Counted from the first letter of the stretch, positions 1 to 9,699 are shown. The stretch: DNA of 64,000 bases from a bacterium (GCA_017963125.1 JAGCUA010000069.1:151723-215722); one strand, 5' to 3'. Numbers and translations: made by a program. Notes: a model not told the origin generated them from the sequence alone.

Positions 1-2
1 AC

Positions 3-83
3 GGCATGCTCAGAGTCCTGCGCAATCAGAAACCCGACAACAAATGGTATAATGTTTCCAACTACGGAGAGATATATGACTGA
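3..83 (+). CDS. 3' end of an upstream gene, possibly a VTC-domain (polyphosphate polymerase-like) protein
   Basis: An open frame enters from the left edge and stops at TGA 81-83. It overlaps the ATG of the next gene by 8 bases (ATGACTGA), typical of translationally coupled genes. Only about 26 codons are visible, including LRVLRNQKPDNKWYN. DUF4956 genes are often preceded by a VTC-domain gene, and the position and short basic end fit that. The visible part is too short to prove the family, so the function is inferred from context only. Confidence 0.5.
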   Translation, partial: GMLRVLRNQKPDNKWYNVSNYGEIYD

Positions 84-762
84 TTTTTTAACTGCCAACT
101 TAGCCTCATCCTCGATCTCGTCGCTGAGAGTGATTTTTTCGGCAGCCCTTGCCTTCATCCTCTCGGTTTCGATCGGACTCACCTACGTAAAGACCTTCCG
201 CGGGCTTTCATACTCAAGAAATTTTGTTCAGGCGCTCATGCTTTCGTCTATAGTCACTGCGATGGTAATCCACGCAATAGGCGACAGCGTCGCAATAGGC
301 ATAGGCACGCTCGGCGCTCTTTCGATCATCCGTTTCAGGACCAACCTCAAGGATCCGCGCGACATAATCTTTCTGTTTGCAGCCCTTGCAAGCGGTATCA
401 CCTGCGGGATCGGCGCATACTTCATGGCTTTTGTCGGGATCATGCTGTTTGACATTGCCGCTTTCGTCCTCTATTTTTCGCAGGTCAGCAAAGCCTCTTA
501 CTTTGACGGGATCCTGCGCTTCAACATCGGTCCTGACGATCTCGACATTCAGAAAATGACAGAGATTTTCCAAAAATACTGCAAAGTCTTCGCCCTAATC
601 ACGCTGAAGGAAATTGCTGTCGGCGAAAGGCTGGAATATGCATACCACATCAAAATGAAACCGAAAAAGACTTCGGAAGAACTTATAACTGAACTCAAAA
701 AAGAGATTCCTGCAATGAACAATATTTCGCTTCTTCTGCAGGAAACGACTGTCGAACTTTAG
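76..762 (+). CDS. DUF4956 family integral membrane protein
   Basis: The protein has about 228 residues. An N-terminal half with roughly four hydrophobic segments carries the conserved stretch GALSIIRFRTNLKDPRD, the hallmark of DUF4956 proteins. A soluble C-terminal domain of about 90 residues follows. I chose ATG 76 (MTDFLT) over ATG 52 because a GGAGAG ribosome site lies just upstream and the gene overlaps the preceding stop by 8 bases. The molecular function of DUF4956 is not known. In many bacteria it accompanies VTC-domain polyphosphate polymerase and CotH-like genes, which suggests a role linked to polyphosphate or the cell surface. The following membrane gene starts 9 bases downstream. 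Confidence 0.85.
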   Translation: MTDFLTANLASSSISSLRVIFSAALAFILSVSIGLTYVKTFRGLSYSRNFVQALMLSSIVTAMVIHAIGDSVAIGIGTLGALSIIRFRTNLKDPRDIIFLFAALASGITCGIGAYFMAFVGIMLFDIAAFVLYFSQVSKASYFDGILRFNIGPDDLDIQKMTEIFQKYCKVFALITLKEIAVGERLEYAYHIKMKPKKTSEELITELKKEIPAMNNISLLLQETTVEL

Positions 763-771
763 GAGGGATCA

Positions 772-1710
772 TTGAATTGTCATGATTTTCTGAAAAATAA
801 AAAACATGCGAAAATCATAGAGATCTGCCTTTTCATTTTCTTATTTTTAGTAATATTTTCAAGAGTTTTTCTTGAAACTGCTGTGTTTGCCAAAAGACCT
901 TACTTCTCATATTTCGTAGCGACGCACCACTGCGCATGGTTCACTTTCGTATTCTTCTATTTTGCTCTCTGCGCACGCTATATCCTCGGGTTCAAACCTG
1001 ACAAGATCCCCTATCTCGCAATTTTCAGTCCGGTGATATACGTTCCGCTCCTCCACGCATGGATCTCAGGCGAGAACCTCAAACTTCAGTATCTGCGCGG
1101 TGACTTCTCGAAAATGGTGACTGACATCTTCACTTTTTACTGGTTCAGCGAGCGCGACAGCTACTTTTTCTTTGAAATGATAGCACTGCTCATAATATTT
1201 ACTGTTTTGAGCTATATCGTCTCACGCAGCGTTTTAAGAACGCTTCTCAACATCATCATAGGCTTTTACGGAAGCATGTTCCTTGCCGGAATACAGTTTT
1301 TTGGTGTAGCTCCGAGAACAAAGGCAGTATTTAAGATCCATACTGTCTTCAAGAATCATATTCTGCTTTCGCTTATCTATTTTACAGCCGTGATAATCAC
1401 GTTTTCGATATGCTTCGCACCCGAAATAAAGGCGTTATTCAAACGCGACATGAAACCTTTGCTCATATCCTTAATATGCGGTATCTGCACGGCATTTACC
1501 GCCATTTTCGTGATCTCGATGAAGTTGAGACCGCTGCATATCGCAGATTTTATCCTGCTCACAGTGCTTTGGACAGTTCTCGTTTCCTCTGCCACAGTGT
1601 TGAAAAAAGGAACGACTCTTCCCGGAAACCGCTTTTTTCCCGCACTTTTTTCGGCTTTTTCGCTTGTTTTGATATTAGGGATAATTTTCAGAGATAAAGT
1701 TTTTGTCTAA
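772..1710 (+). CDS. Polytopic membrane protein of unknown function
   Basis: This 312-residue protein starts at TTG 772. A strong AGGAGG at 761-766 overlaps the stop codon of the DUF4956 gene, so the two are almost certainly co-translated. It has about eight hydrophobic segments separated by short basic loops, and no signal peptide with a cleavage site. I recognise no family motif. Its place directly behind DUF4956 suggests the same pathway, but this is inference. It ends 4 bases inside the convergent lipoprotein gene. Confidence 0.75.
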   Translation: MNCHDFLKNKKHAKIIEICLFIFLFLVIFSRVFLETAVFAKRPYFSYFVATHHCAWFTFVFFYFALCARYILGFKPDKIPYLAIFSPVIYVPLLHAWISGENLKLQYLRGDFSKMVTDIFTFYWFSERDSYFFFEMIALLIIFTVLSYIVSRSVLRTLLNIIIGFYGSMFLAGIQFFGVAPRTKAVFKIHTVFKNHILLSLIYFTAVIITFSICFAPEIKALFKRDMKPLLISLICGICTAFTAIFVISMKLRPLHIADFILLTVLWTVLVSSATVLKKGTTLPGNRFFPALFSAFSLVLILGIIFRDKVFV

Positions 1711-2225
1711 AGACCGCTCACGATCTTCCACTTGCCGTCTTCTTTGATGAACTTCATTTTGTTGTTTTCGGAAACTTTATGGTTCGTCATTCCGTCAGGC
1801 TGGATAAAGGCATTCTCCTCCGAAGTCGGGACAGAGCTCTTCATCTTGAAACGCACCTCGTAGAAATAGATCAGCTCAGCCTTGTCCCCGGCTTCATTAA
1901 AGAAAAGATCCTTGATTATGGCTGTTATGCTGACCTTTTCCAGACTGTGATACGCATCGGAATTGAGGATCTCTATAAGTTTGTCGTAGTCGATATCGTC
2001 ATCAGCTTCGTCAGTTCCGTTCGTGTCGTAGTAGTCTTTCGAAACATACTCGAGAAAGATTTCTGGATTCTGTTCCTTGAAACCTTTGAGATAATAGCCG
2101 AAAACAGTCAGGATCTCCTTTGAATCAGGCGTTTCCTCGATGTTCGTCCCCTTGATCATCTTGGGGCTGCACGCGACAGTCATAAACATCGAAAACACGA
2201 TCATAAGCATCATCAGTTTTTTCAT
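1707..2225 (-). CDS. Small lipoprotein of unknown function
   Basis: The 172-residue product has a lipoprotein signal peptide ending in TVAC, so Cys20 is the expected lipidated residue. The mature part is acidic and ends in a FIKEDGKWKI segment, which resembles the last strand of NTF2/SnoaL-like or DUF4878-type folds. Its first 15 codons and the 16 bases before the start, including the GGAGG site, are identical to those of the lipoprotein gene at 6572-8257. It is the last gene of the minus-strand run that begins with the T2SS genes, 36 bases after the giant protein gene. Confidence 0.8.
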   Translation of the reverse strand: MKKLMMLMIVFSMFMTVACSPKMIKGTNIEETPDSKEILTVFGYYLKGFKEQNPEIFLEYVSKDYYDTNGTDEADDDIDYDKLIEILNSDAYHSLEKVSITAIIKDLFFNEAGDKAELIYFYEVRFKMKSSVPTSEENAFIQPDGMTNHKVSENNKMKFIKEDGKWKIVSGL

Positions 2226-2241
2226 TTTATACCTCCGTAAA
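2181..2241. repeat. 61-bp identical leader, copy 1 of 2
   Basis: Positions 2181-2241 are base-for-base identical to 8213-8273. The shared block covers the ribosome binding site, the ATG and 15 codons of signal peptide; identity ends abruptly on both sides. This looks like a recent duplication or gene conversion of an export and translation leader in front of unrelated mature proteins. Confidence 0.9.
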
Positions 2242-2261
2242 GTTGATTCTCATTTTTATCA

Positions 2262-5200
2262 TCAGTTCCACCCGTCGCCGCCGTTTCCTGCGGTGCAGTT
2301 GTCAAGGACATAGCCGTCACATGTCTGGTTGCAAGCCGCGATCCCGCTGACAAACCCTGAATTCGTAGAGACGTGGCCTGACACGTCTAATTCCGTGCAA
2401 TCTATCGGCGTTCCGTCGCATACTTCATCACCTTCGACTATGCCGTTTCCGCATATCGCCGGAACTTCTTCATTCGTCGAAAGTCTGATGTAGTTTCCGT
2501 CAGGTGTGTAGGTGTATCCGTTATAGGTATAGTTTTCCCTCAAGTCGCGCTTGTCGCCTGAAAGCTGTGTGAAATAAATGTATCCGTTATTTGCTTCAAA
2601 ACTGTAGGTGTAGTTGTCGCAAGCAAGATAAAGTCTGCCGTTGAAGTTCTCGATTTCTACATCATAGCATGAAGTGTAGTCATACGCCGTTTCGACTAGG
2701 GTTTCAGCATTCCTGAATTGTATTCCCGAGTTCCAGAATGAGCTTCTGAACATCGCGATCTCGCCGTTTTCTATCGCGAAATCGTATACCGAGCCGCTGT
2801 TTGCGGAAAGGAGAACGGAAAGAGTCTCTTTGTCCCTGATTTTGATGCCGTTATCGTCTCCGACATAGACTTTTCCGTCGTAAAGTTCGATCTCATTCTG
2901 GCTCGTCGAGCCTGTCGAAACAAAAAGTATCTGGTCAAGCTCGTCTGGATCGCTTGCATCGAGTTTGTAAAGTCCTTTCGATGTTGCTGCAAAGAGGATA
3001 TTACCTTCAATCTCAAGGTCATTCACACGGGCATTGTTTGTCGAAAATGAAGAAACTAAAACAGGCAAATTCGGATCGGAAATATCGTAAATCTTTATCG
3101 AATCATTGGTTCCGGCATAAAGCCTGTTGCCTTTTCCTGCAACGCTGTAAACAGTTGTCCCGGCTGAGAATGAGTTGTAGAAAGGATGTGTGAAGGAAAC
3201 ACAGGTTCCGCTTGTTTCGATACCGCCATGAATTGCTAAATCAGCTTCGTTGAGGCAGTAATAGTAATCACGGTGAAGTATTGGTTTATCCAGAGGAAGA
3301 GTTTCTTCTTCAAATATGCTATTTTCGTCAAGCCGCCATGAAACAACGCTGGTGCCTGAAATATCCTTTAGATCGGCAAGAATGATTTCATCTGCGAATT
3401 TAAATGGTTTTACGAATGAATCATAAGCCGAATCGAGGTGGGCAATTTCAACAAAACTGTTTGAACTGTCCCATGTGTAAAGTGCCGTTTTGCCTTCTGC
3501 ATTCGGAGCCGTAAAGTAAAGTTTGTCATCTTTAACGAAAGTGTTGTTAAGCGAAAATACCTGTCCGAAATTGAAAGTATTCAACGTCGTCCACGAGTTG
3601 TTTTCTGAAGAGTATGCAATTACGCTTGTTGAGCCGTTTTCATTCATCATCATCGCATGAATCTGCCCGTCTGAAACAAAGAGCGTGATGTATTCAGGTG
3701 TCCACGGCAAGGAAGCAAGCTCTTCCATAACAGGTTCGCCGTTTACGAAATAAATCCTCGCAAATCGCTGGTTTCTTATCGGCTTTTCCTCAGCAGGATG
3801 CCCTTCAAACGGACTTCTGGTAAGCTGGCTCTGTGTGAGTGTCATTCCTGCCGCCATATAAATTTCAATGCCTTTCACTGCAACTGCGGCTGATCTCATT
3901 TCGAAACCGTTCTGAACTGTTTTTGCATTTCCGAAAATTCCAGTTGAATTGCTGAAAGCCAGTTTAAAAATATTGCTTTTCTGATAATAAATGCCGTTCT
4001 GGATAGCATAAGCGAAAATCTGATTGTAATTTTCAGGATATCTGACTGCTCTTATTTTCAGTTCGTCGCCGTTATATGAAACTCTTGAGAAAAGTGACGG
4101 TCGGGAAATAGTTTCGTAAGGATTTTCTTTAACGATATCCTCAAATTGCCTTGCGAACGGCAAGTCTTGCCACCACGGTTTTTCACCTATGTATTCACGC
4201 AGCATTTCCCAACACCATTTGCCGTATCCTGGAAGAATGCGGGCAACATGAATGGTTTCCTTTGTAATTATCAAATCAACATAATCTTCGCTTTTTTGTG
4301 CCAAAATTAAATTCGAATTTCCGTTTTGACCGATAAGGTGTGTCTGGTGCGATCCGCTATTGCTGAAGAATGTTTCATTTACAGAATGTTCAGATTCATC
4401 AATATAATCTGCGACATGTGTAAAAACTGCAGCATGTGCAAGTTTTATTCTCGGAATATCTTCTTCGGTGTCTCCATCGTTATATTCGTCTTCATCGTTT
4501 TCTGTTGACCGCAAATCGATATCATTGTCATGATCCGGATCTTCGTCGTTTTCATATCCTATTTGTTCCATGAGCCAATCATCTTCCCTATATTTCCAAA
4601 TTTTATCAAAGTCTGTAAAACATTTTTTATCATAAGCTTTACAGTTATCTGAAAGAATCGTTCCAAACTTCTTATCTTTATAATTTCCACTTCCATAAAG
4701 CGGCATCCAGGTTGGTCTTTCTTCTTCATAATTCCAAACTATAACAGGGTGTGCATAATCCTTACCGCAATCTCCATTGTCTTCGCATTCTTCATGACTT
4801 TCATCATTTTTACCGCAATAGCAGTAATAAGAAGATATTTTAGCCTCGGCATATTTTTTATTTGTTGTATCTTCCAAATCCTGAAGATAAGAAGCTGTTC
4901 CACTTATCTGAACTAAAGAACCGACATCGCATGTCTCATACCATGTATCTATAAATTGATGAGAGTGTTGCCCTGATGGTACGCAATTTTCTCTTCCGGT
5001 TCTGCTTCCCCATGCTCCGACTAAAAAACCGTAATGATCATAGTGGTCGCCTGAAACAGGTTCTTCATCCCATCGTCCGTCGCCGTCATCGTCACAACTT
5101 CTTCTTGCTTCAAGACAGCATGAGGAAGGCGTTCTTGACCATCTGCAGCTTTCACCGTTGCATATTTTCGTGTTTTTGTAGTAGGGACAAGGATCTTTTT

Positions 5201-6575
5201 CGTCAGTCCAATTGTCGTCATCTATATCGTCACATGCGTCTCCGCCGTTTAGTCCGTCCAAATTCCTTTGATCTGGGTTTTCATGAAAAATACAATTGTC
5301 CTGAAAGTTTGGCACATTGTCTCCGTCAATATCCACATCACACAAATCTCCTGTTCCGTCTCCATCAAGATCGTTTTGATCTTCATTCGGAATAGTTGGG
5401 CAATTGTCGTTTAAATCAATCACTCCGTCTTTATCAAAATCCTGACATGCATCGCCTATTCCGTCATTGTTCCAGTCTTCCTGATTCGGATTCGGAACAA
5501 ACGGGCAGTTGTCGTAAATATCCTTATAGTCGTCACCGTCATAGTCGCGTGTTTTATAATGATAAATAGAGTATTTTTCATTGGTGTTGTCCCAAGTATT
5601 ATGTAACATCATCTGATGGACATCGTAACCCTGAACAGTTCTTACGAATATTCCCTCAAGCTCATGCGACCTGGCAGCTCCTGAATCCGGATTATATCGG
5701 ATGTTTTTAAACCCGACCAAAAAAGCCTTGATATGTTGTCCGGTTTCATTAGAAAAAAGTTTTCTCTGATTCTTTTCATCCAAATAATAGACATAAATTC
5801 CAGTGTAATTAGAATCGGCATCATGGTCATCGTCATAGACAAAAAATATAAAACGACCGTTGGGCGCAAAAGCCATCCCCTGACGGGTAAAATGATCTGT
5901 CAGTGCAGTATGGTCTACGATTTCTCCGTTTTTATAGTTCAACTCGATTTCATCAATATTTTCGGACAATGAACCGTCAGACAATATTTTTCTACCGATA
6001 ATAATGTTCATATTTCTATCAAATTGATAAAAAATGTGCTTGCTATATGGGTGAATCATTACCCCAAAGGGATCATCATCGATATCGTTAATTTCCCAAT
6101 AGTCACTACTTTTGTTAAATTCTTCCGCATCCTGATCCCATTCGAAAATGTATATTCTTTTACCGCGCGGAACATAAAGATGATCTTCAAAAAATTCCAT
6201 GTCTTTCATGCAGCCATAAAAAGGTAGGCCATAGACATCATGAGTTTGTATTTTGTTTAATGTGGAAAACGGTGGGCTGTCTGCTCCTAATTTGAACACA
6301 TATAAATATCTGTTTTTGGATAGGATCCAATAATTACCATCAATGCTTGTTATTCCTTGTACTTCATTGTCTGTAGTGCAGTCCGAATCACATGGATGTG
6401 AAATTTCATCAAAATTCGGATCAAAATCTGTCCAATCGTTATCTGGAGCTTCTGTTTCATCAAAAAATATAAAGTCATAATCGTTAGGGATATCATCTGG
6501 AATCTCATTTTCCGCAAAACAAATCATGAAAAAAAGTAAAAGAAACAACATCATAACAACATTAAGTTTTCTCAT
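2262..6575 (-). CDS. Giant exported protein with thrombospondin type 3 repeats, LVIVD-like repeats and a Cys-rich C-terminus
   Basis: This 1437-residue protein has an N-terminal signal peptide (hydrophobic core, cut near CFA-EN). An acidic linker and a beta-propeller-like region come first. Around residues 350-480 there are calcium-binding thrombospondin type 3 repeats of the form DxDxDGxxDxxDNCPxxxNPxQ. A second beta-rich region includes an LVIVD-like repeat (IYDISDPNLPVLVSS). The C-terminal 60 residues hold the CGNGIVEGDEVCDG Cys-rich motif seen in many myxobacterial surface proteins. The start overlaps the stop of the upstream lipoprotein gene by 4 bases (ATGA), so the two are coupled. A surface or secreted adhesin-like role is likely, but the ligand cannot be told. 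Confidence 0.85.
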   Translation of the reverse strand: MRKLNVVMMLFLLLFFMICFAENEIPDDIPNDYDFIFFDETEAPDNDWTDFDPNFDEISHPCDSDCTTDNEVQGITSIDGNYWILSKNRYLYVFKLGADSPPFSTLNKIQTHDVYGLPFYGCMKDMEFFEDHLYVPRGKRIYIFEWDQDAEEFNKSSDYWEINDIDDDPFGVMIHPYSKHIFYQFDRNMNIIIGRKILSDGSLSENIDEIELNYKNGEIVDHTALTDHFTRQGMAFAPNGRFIFFVYDDDHDADSNYTGIYVYYLDEKNQRKLFSNETGQHIKAFLVGFKNIRYNPDSGAARSHELEGIFVRTVQGYDVHQMMLHNTWDNTNEKYSIYHYKTRDYDGDDYKDIYDNCPFVPNPNQEDWNNDGIGDACQDFDKDGVIDLNDNCPTIPNEDQNDLDGDGTGDLCDVDIDGDNVPNFQDNCIFHENPDQRNLDGLNGGDACDDIDDDNWTDEKDPCPYYKNTKICNGESCRWSRTPSSCCLEARRSCDDDGDGRWDEEPVSGDHYDHYGFLVGAWGSRTGRENCVPSGQHSHQFIDTWYETCDVGSLVQISGTASYLQDLEDTTNKKYAEAKISSYYCYCGKNDESHEECEDNGDCGKDYAHPVIVWNYEEERPTWMPLYGSGNYKDKKFGTILSDNCKAYDKKCFTDFDKIWKYREDDWLMEQIGYENDEDPDHDNDIDLRSTENDEDEYNDGDTEEDIPRIKLAHAAVFTHVADYIDESEHSVNETFFSNSGSHQTHLIGQNGNSNLILAQKSEDYVDLIITKETIHVARILPGYGKWCWEMLREYIGEKPWWQDLPFARQFEDIVKENPYETISRPSLFSRVSYNGDELKIRAVRYPENYNQIFAYAIQNGIYYQKSNIFKLAFSNSTGIFGNAKTVQNGFEMRSAAVAVKGIEIYMAAGMTLTQSQLTRSPFEGHPAEEKPIRNQRFARIYFVNGEPVMEELASLPWTPEYITLFVSDGQIHAMMMNENGSTSVIAYSSENNSWTTLNTFNFGQVFSLNNTFVKDDKLYFTAPNAEGKTALYTWDSSNSFVEIAHLDSAYDSFVKPFKFADEIILADLKDISGTSVVSWRLDENSIFEEETLPLDKPILHRDYYYCLNEADLAIHGGIETSGTCVSFTHPFYNSFSAGTTVYSVAGKGNRLYAGTNDSIKIYDISDPNLPVLVSSFSTNNARVNDLEIEGNILFAATSKGLYKLDASDPDELDQILFVSTGSTSQNEIELYDGKVYVGDDNGIKIRDKETLSVLLSANSGSVYDFAIENGEIAMFRSSFWNSGIQFRNAETLVETAYDYTSCYDVEIENFNGRLYLACDNYTYSFEANNGYIYFTQLSGDKRDLRENYTYNGYTYTPDGNYIRLSTNEEVPAICGNGIVEGDEVCDGTPIDCTELDVSGHVSTNSGFVSGIAACNQTCDGYVLDNCTAGNGGDGWN

Positions 6576-8257
6576 TTTTTATCTCCTTTATTTTTACTGT
6601 TTGTTTTTCTCAAATTCTCCGGCTTCCACTCAAATCCCCACGGCTTTTTCGGATTTTCAGGATTTGGTGTGTAATCAATAAGCGGACACTTGTTCGGATA
6701 AAAATCGCAATAGCATTCAAGGTCTCTGATAACTAAATTCTGAACACTAAGGAAAATCAATTTGTTGTGATAAATGAACCCTTCGTTCTTATCAATTTCA
6801 AGATCAAACGGTTCATCCAGACAAATTGTTGTCTTGTCGGAAAAACGATAAAAACAGTAGTCATGAATTGATTTTTCAGAATTATCAGGATTGGGATAGC
6901 GTCTTTTTATCAATAAATATTTACCGTTATTATCAATAGCGTAAGACCCTATTGCGGCACTACCGCCTTTGTAAACTTCCGAATATTTTATATTTTTTCT
7001 GTCAGAAATATCTGCGGAAATAATGTCGTTTGCACTTCCGTCAATTTTTTGTGCGCTATAAATAATGGTATTTTTATCCTTGAAAATCGGATGTCGGCCG
7101 TATTCATCTGCTCTTGAAACCTGAACGCAGCTTGAGTCACCGACATCTAAATCGCAGACTTGGACTTGAATATCATAGTCGAAATAGGTAACAAGGTTCT
7201 CTATCATTGAAGGATAACCTGCACGGCGATTATTGCCGTAAAGAGTTTCTTTTTTATAAGTCAGTTCTTTCCATTTATCCCATTCGCCGATTTTTGTGTA
7301 TAAAATACGCATATCACTTGCATCTTCGGCAAAATGTACGCTCATAAAAATGTAATCCTCATTCGCTCTGACATCCACGATGTTTGTCGGAGTCTCTGAC
7401 ATTTTAAAGGCTCTGCCGTAGGTATTGGTTTCTTTGTCATAATAAAGCAGATGTCTGTTCATTTTTCCGTAATAAGGGCTGTTTTTATCGTCCCTGTATA
7501 TTCTGTAGTCAAATGTCGAAATAAAATAATATCGTTTGTTCTGCCAACCGTCCATATAGCCTCTGCCATATTTCTCAACTTTTCTGGTATTGATGTCATA
7601 GACAAAAGTGCCGCTGCCTTGCCATGATGTGTTGAGAGCTGTCATGTAATAAAGAATTTTGCCATCCAGTTCATTAAATTCCATAGAATTTGCTAGATCG
7701 TGAGCATACCAATATCCAGGTGTCAGCAATGCATCACACTGGAATTGTCCCGCTGTAGACTTTTTCTTGCCGGAACCGCTGCCGCCGATTATCTGCGGTT
7801 CAAACGGATAGTTTTCAGCGCAAAGGTCATAAGGTTTTGGGGTGCATTCAGTGCAGGAATCATTTTTGCATCTTTTTGACCACAAAGCTTTGACATTTTC
7901 AGGATCCTGCGACGGTGTCGGTTTATCGCCGTAATAATAGTAAGCAACATTGAAATCGGCATCTCCATAAGCTTCGTAATAAGGATCGTCGCTCATTTCA
8001 GGGATGTCGATGTCTCGCTGCCAGTCTTCATCGAACATGTCATAATCCTGATCTTCATCAGCATCCGGCGTTTCATCCGAATCATCAATAATTTCAGAAT
8101 CTTGAGCGTCGGAATCATCGTCAATGGTTTCCGAATCCTGAGAATCCGCATCTGAATCAGGAAGAATGTCGGAGTCGTTTTTTGAATTTTTTGAGGAGGA
8201 GCATGAAACAACCATAAACATCGAAAACACGATCATAAGCATCATCAGTTTTTTCAT
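6572..8257 (-). CDS. Large lipoprotein with acidic linker and beta-propeller-like body
   Basis: The 561-residue product begins with a lipoprotein signal peptide ending in VVSC. A linker of about 60 residues made almost only of Asp, Ser, Glu and Pro follows, then a body rich in beta-strand patterns, Tyr/Lys and WD-like segments such as DISDRKNIKYSE. That body resembles TolB-like propellers, though I cannot assign a family. The gene begins 20 bases after gspN ends and shares its 61-bp start region with the lipoprotein at 1707-2225. It is probably co-transcribed with the T2SS genes, which makes it a candidate substrate or surface partner of that system (inference). Confidence 0.8.
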   Translation of the reverse strand: MKKLMMLMIVFSMFMVVSCSSSKNSKNDSDILPDSDADSQDSETIDDDSDAQDSEIIDDSDETPDADEDQDYDMFDEDWQRDIDIPEMSDDPYYEAYGDADFNVAYYYYGDKPTPSQDPENVKALWSKRCKNDSCTECTPKPYDLCAENYPFEPQIIGGSGSGKKKSTAGQFQCDALLTPGYWYAHDLANSMEFNELDGKILYYMTALNTSWQGSGTFVYDINTRKVEKYGRGYMDGWQNKRYYFISTFDYRIYRDDKNSPYYGKMNRHLLYYDKETNTYGRAFKMSETPTNIVDVRANEDYIFMSVHFAEDASDMRILYTKIGEWDKWKELTYKKETLYGNNRRAGYPSMIENLVTYFDYDIQVQVCDLDVGDSSCVQVSRADEYGRHPIFKDKNTIIYSAQKIDGSANDIISADISDRKNIKYSEVYKGGSAAIGSYAIDNNGKYLLIKRRYPNPDNSEKSIHDYCFYRFSDKTTICLDEPFDLEIDKNEGFIYHNKLIFLSVQNLVIRDLECYCDFYPNKCPLIDYTPNPENPKKPWGFEWKPENLRKTNSKNKGDKK

Positions 8258-8273
8258 TTTATACCTCCGTAAA
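8213..8273. repeat. 61-bp identical leader, copy 2 of 2
   Basis: This block is identical to 2181-2241 and carries the same ribosome binding site and the first 15 codons of the lipoprotein signal peptide. It lies between gspN and the 561-residue lipoprotein gene, partly inside the latter. Confidence 0.9.
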
Positions 8274-8277
8274 ATAT

Positions 8278-9699
8278 TTATTCTTCCTCACCTTCTTTTT
8301 CTTCAGGAGCACCTTTCGGCTGTCCTTCATCGCTTTCGTCTTCCTGAGTTTCCCGTGCTTTCTTGGCAGCTTCCATCTCTTCACGGACTTTGCGGATCTC
8401 GTTCATGGCCTCTTCCTGAGCCGCATGGATCCGAGCCTCTTCTTCCATTCTGGTGCGCTCTTCCTGCTCTTTGCGCTCCTTTTCTTCTCTTTCGCGCTGC
8501 TCACGCTCTTCACGCATCTTTTCCTCGCGCTCTTTCGCAGCCTCTTCCTTCTGCTTGAGCTCTTCCTCTTTACGTTTGAGCTCATCTTCCTTTTTCTTCA
8601 GATCGTCATTCTGGGACGCATTTGCCGCTGCCGGAGCCGGAGGCATAGGTTTCGGAACAGCTTCTCTCTGCGGCAGACGGTCTCCCCTCTGCTGACGCTG
8701 AGGTCTTGCCGAGGGCTTTTTCTGCTGGCGTATACCTCCGTTTTTAGGTTCGAGTTCTTTCTTCGGTATCGCTTTACCCATCTGAGGTTTGTTCAGGAAA
8801 CCTTTCAGGGTAAATTCAAAGCTGTTCTCCTGTCCGCTTTTGTATTCGGAAAGCTGGCTCACAAGCAGATTGAGAGCGACGTTTTCCGACAGTTTAGCCA
8901 TATCGGCAACTTTCGCATGAACTTCAAGATCGAGCCTTGAAGAGGGCAAATTTCTCACGTTCAAGGTGATTTTTCCCGTTGCATCGAGTTCAAACATACC
9001 TTTTATCGAAAGGCGCTTTATTTCAGCTTTGTTATCAACGACTTCAGCCGCAAGTTCGACTTTGCCCAGCATGATCTTGCCGACATCGAAATCACCCATA
9101 GGAGTCGGTATCTTGCCGCGCAGAACGACATCTTCTCCGCTCAGATCTATATTTCCGCTGTATTTTCCGTCTTTGGAACAGAGATCGCCGCCGCCGCTTA
9201 TCGAACCTGTCAGCACGATCTCCGCAAGGAACGGCTTTAAAATCGAAAGCGGGATCTCAGAAGCGTCAAGCGAATAACACGGATTTTCGGTAGTATCAAA
9301 CGTAGCGTCAAGACCTCCGCCCTGCGAATTTATATCTTCGACATGAACTTTTCCCGCCGGATGACCGCCCAAAGTGGGAAAAATCGACGGTGAAAATACG
9401 AGTTCCGAAAAAGTCAGGACTTTGTTTCCCTTCTGCATCAAAGTGCCTTCTTCAAACGAGACATTTCCGAAGAGCGAAACATCGACATCCTCACTGAGAA
9501 GCGCCATATCCCTGACGAAAAGCTGTTCGTTGATTTTGGAAATGACGAAATCGTCAGGAAAAAATATTTTGATACCGAGCCAGAGGCCGATAAAAAACGC
9601 GGCATTCACGAACAAAACGCCCTTGATAAGCGCCTGAACTTTGCCGGGGATCGGCAGATTCTTTATTTTGTTGATTATTTCCGGAAATTTATTCCCCAT
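8278..9699 (-). CDS. gspN: Type II secretion system protein GspN with a long charged C-terminal extension
   Basis: The 473-residue protein has one transmembrane segment near residues 25-45 and then a periplasmic domain of about 260 residues with the alternating strand pattern of GspN/AsmA-like proteins (FEEGTLMQKGNKV, SGNIDLSGEDVVLRGKIPT). The position after gspM supports the call. From about residue 330 the protein continues as a Pro-rich stretch and about 100 residues of almost pure Glu/Lys/Arg, expected to form a single charged helix or coiled coil. That tail is not part of usual GspN. The start overlaps the end of gspM by 11 bases. Confidence 0.8.
   Translation of the reverse strand: MGNKFPEIINKIKNLPIPGKVQALIKGVLFVNAAFFIGLWLGIKIFFPDDFVISKINEQLFVRDMALLSEDVDVSLFGNVSFEEGTLMQKGNKVLTFSELVFSPSIFPTLGGHPAGKVHVEDINSQGGGLDATFDTTENPCYSLDASEIPLSILKPFLAEIVLTGSISGGGDLCSKDGKYSGNIDLSGEDVVLRGKIPTPMGDFDVGKIMLGKVELAAEVVDNKAEIKRLSIKGMFELDATGKITLNVRNLPSSRLDLEVHAKVADMAKLSENVALNLLVSQLSEYKSGQENSFEFTLKGFLNKPQMGKAIPKKELEPKNGGIRQQKKPSARPQRQQRGDRLPQREAVPKPMPPAPAAANASQNDDLKKKEDELKRKEEELKQKEEAAKEREEKMREEREQREREEKERKEQEERTRMEEEARIHAAQEEAMNEIRKVREEMEAAKKARETQEDESDEGQPKGAPEEKEGEEE

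Noticed and set aside
8425-8940. Plus-strand frame of 171 codons rich in Leu and Phe, looks membrane-like
   Set aside because: It is antisense to the Glu/Lys-rich tail of gspN, which forces Leu/Phe codons on the other strand.
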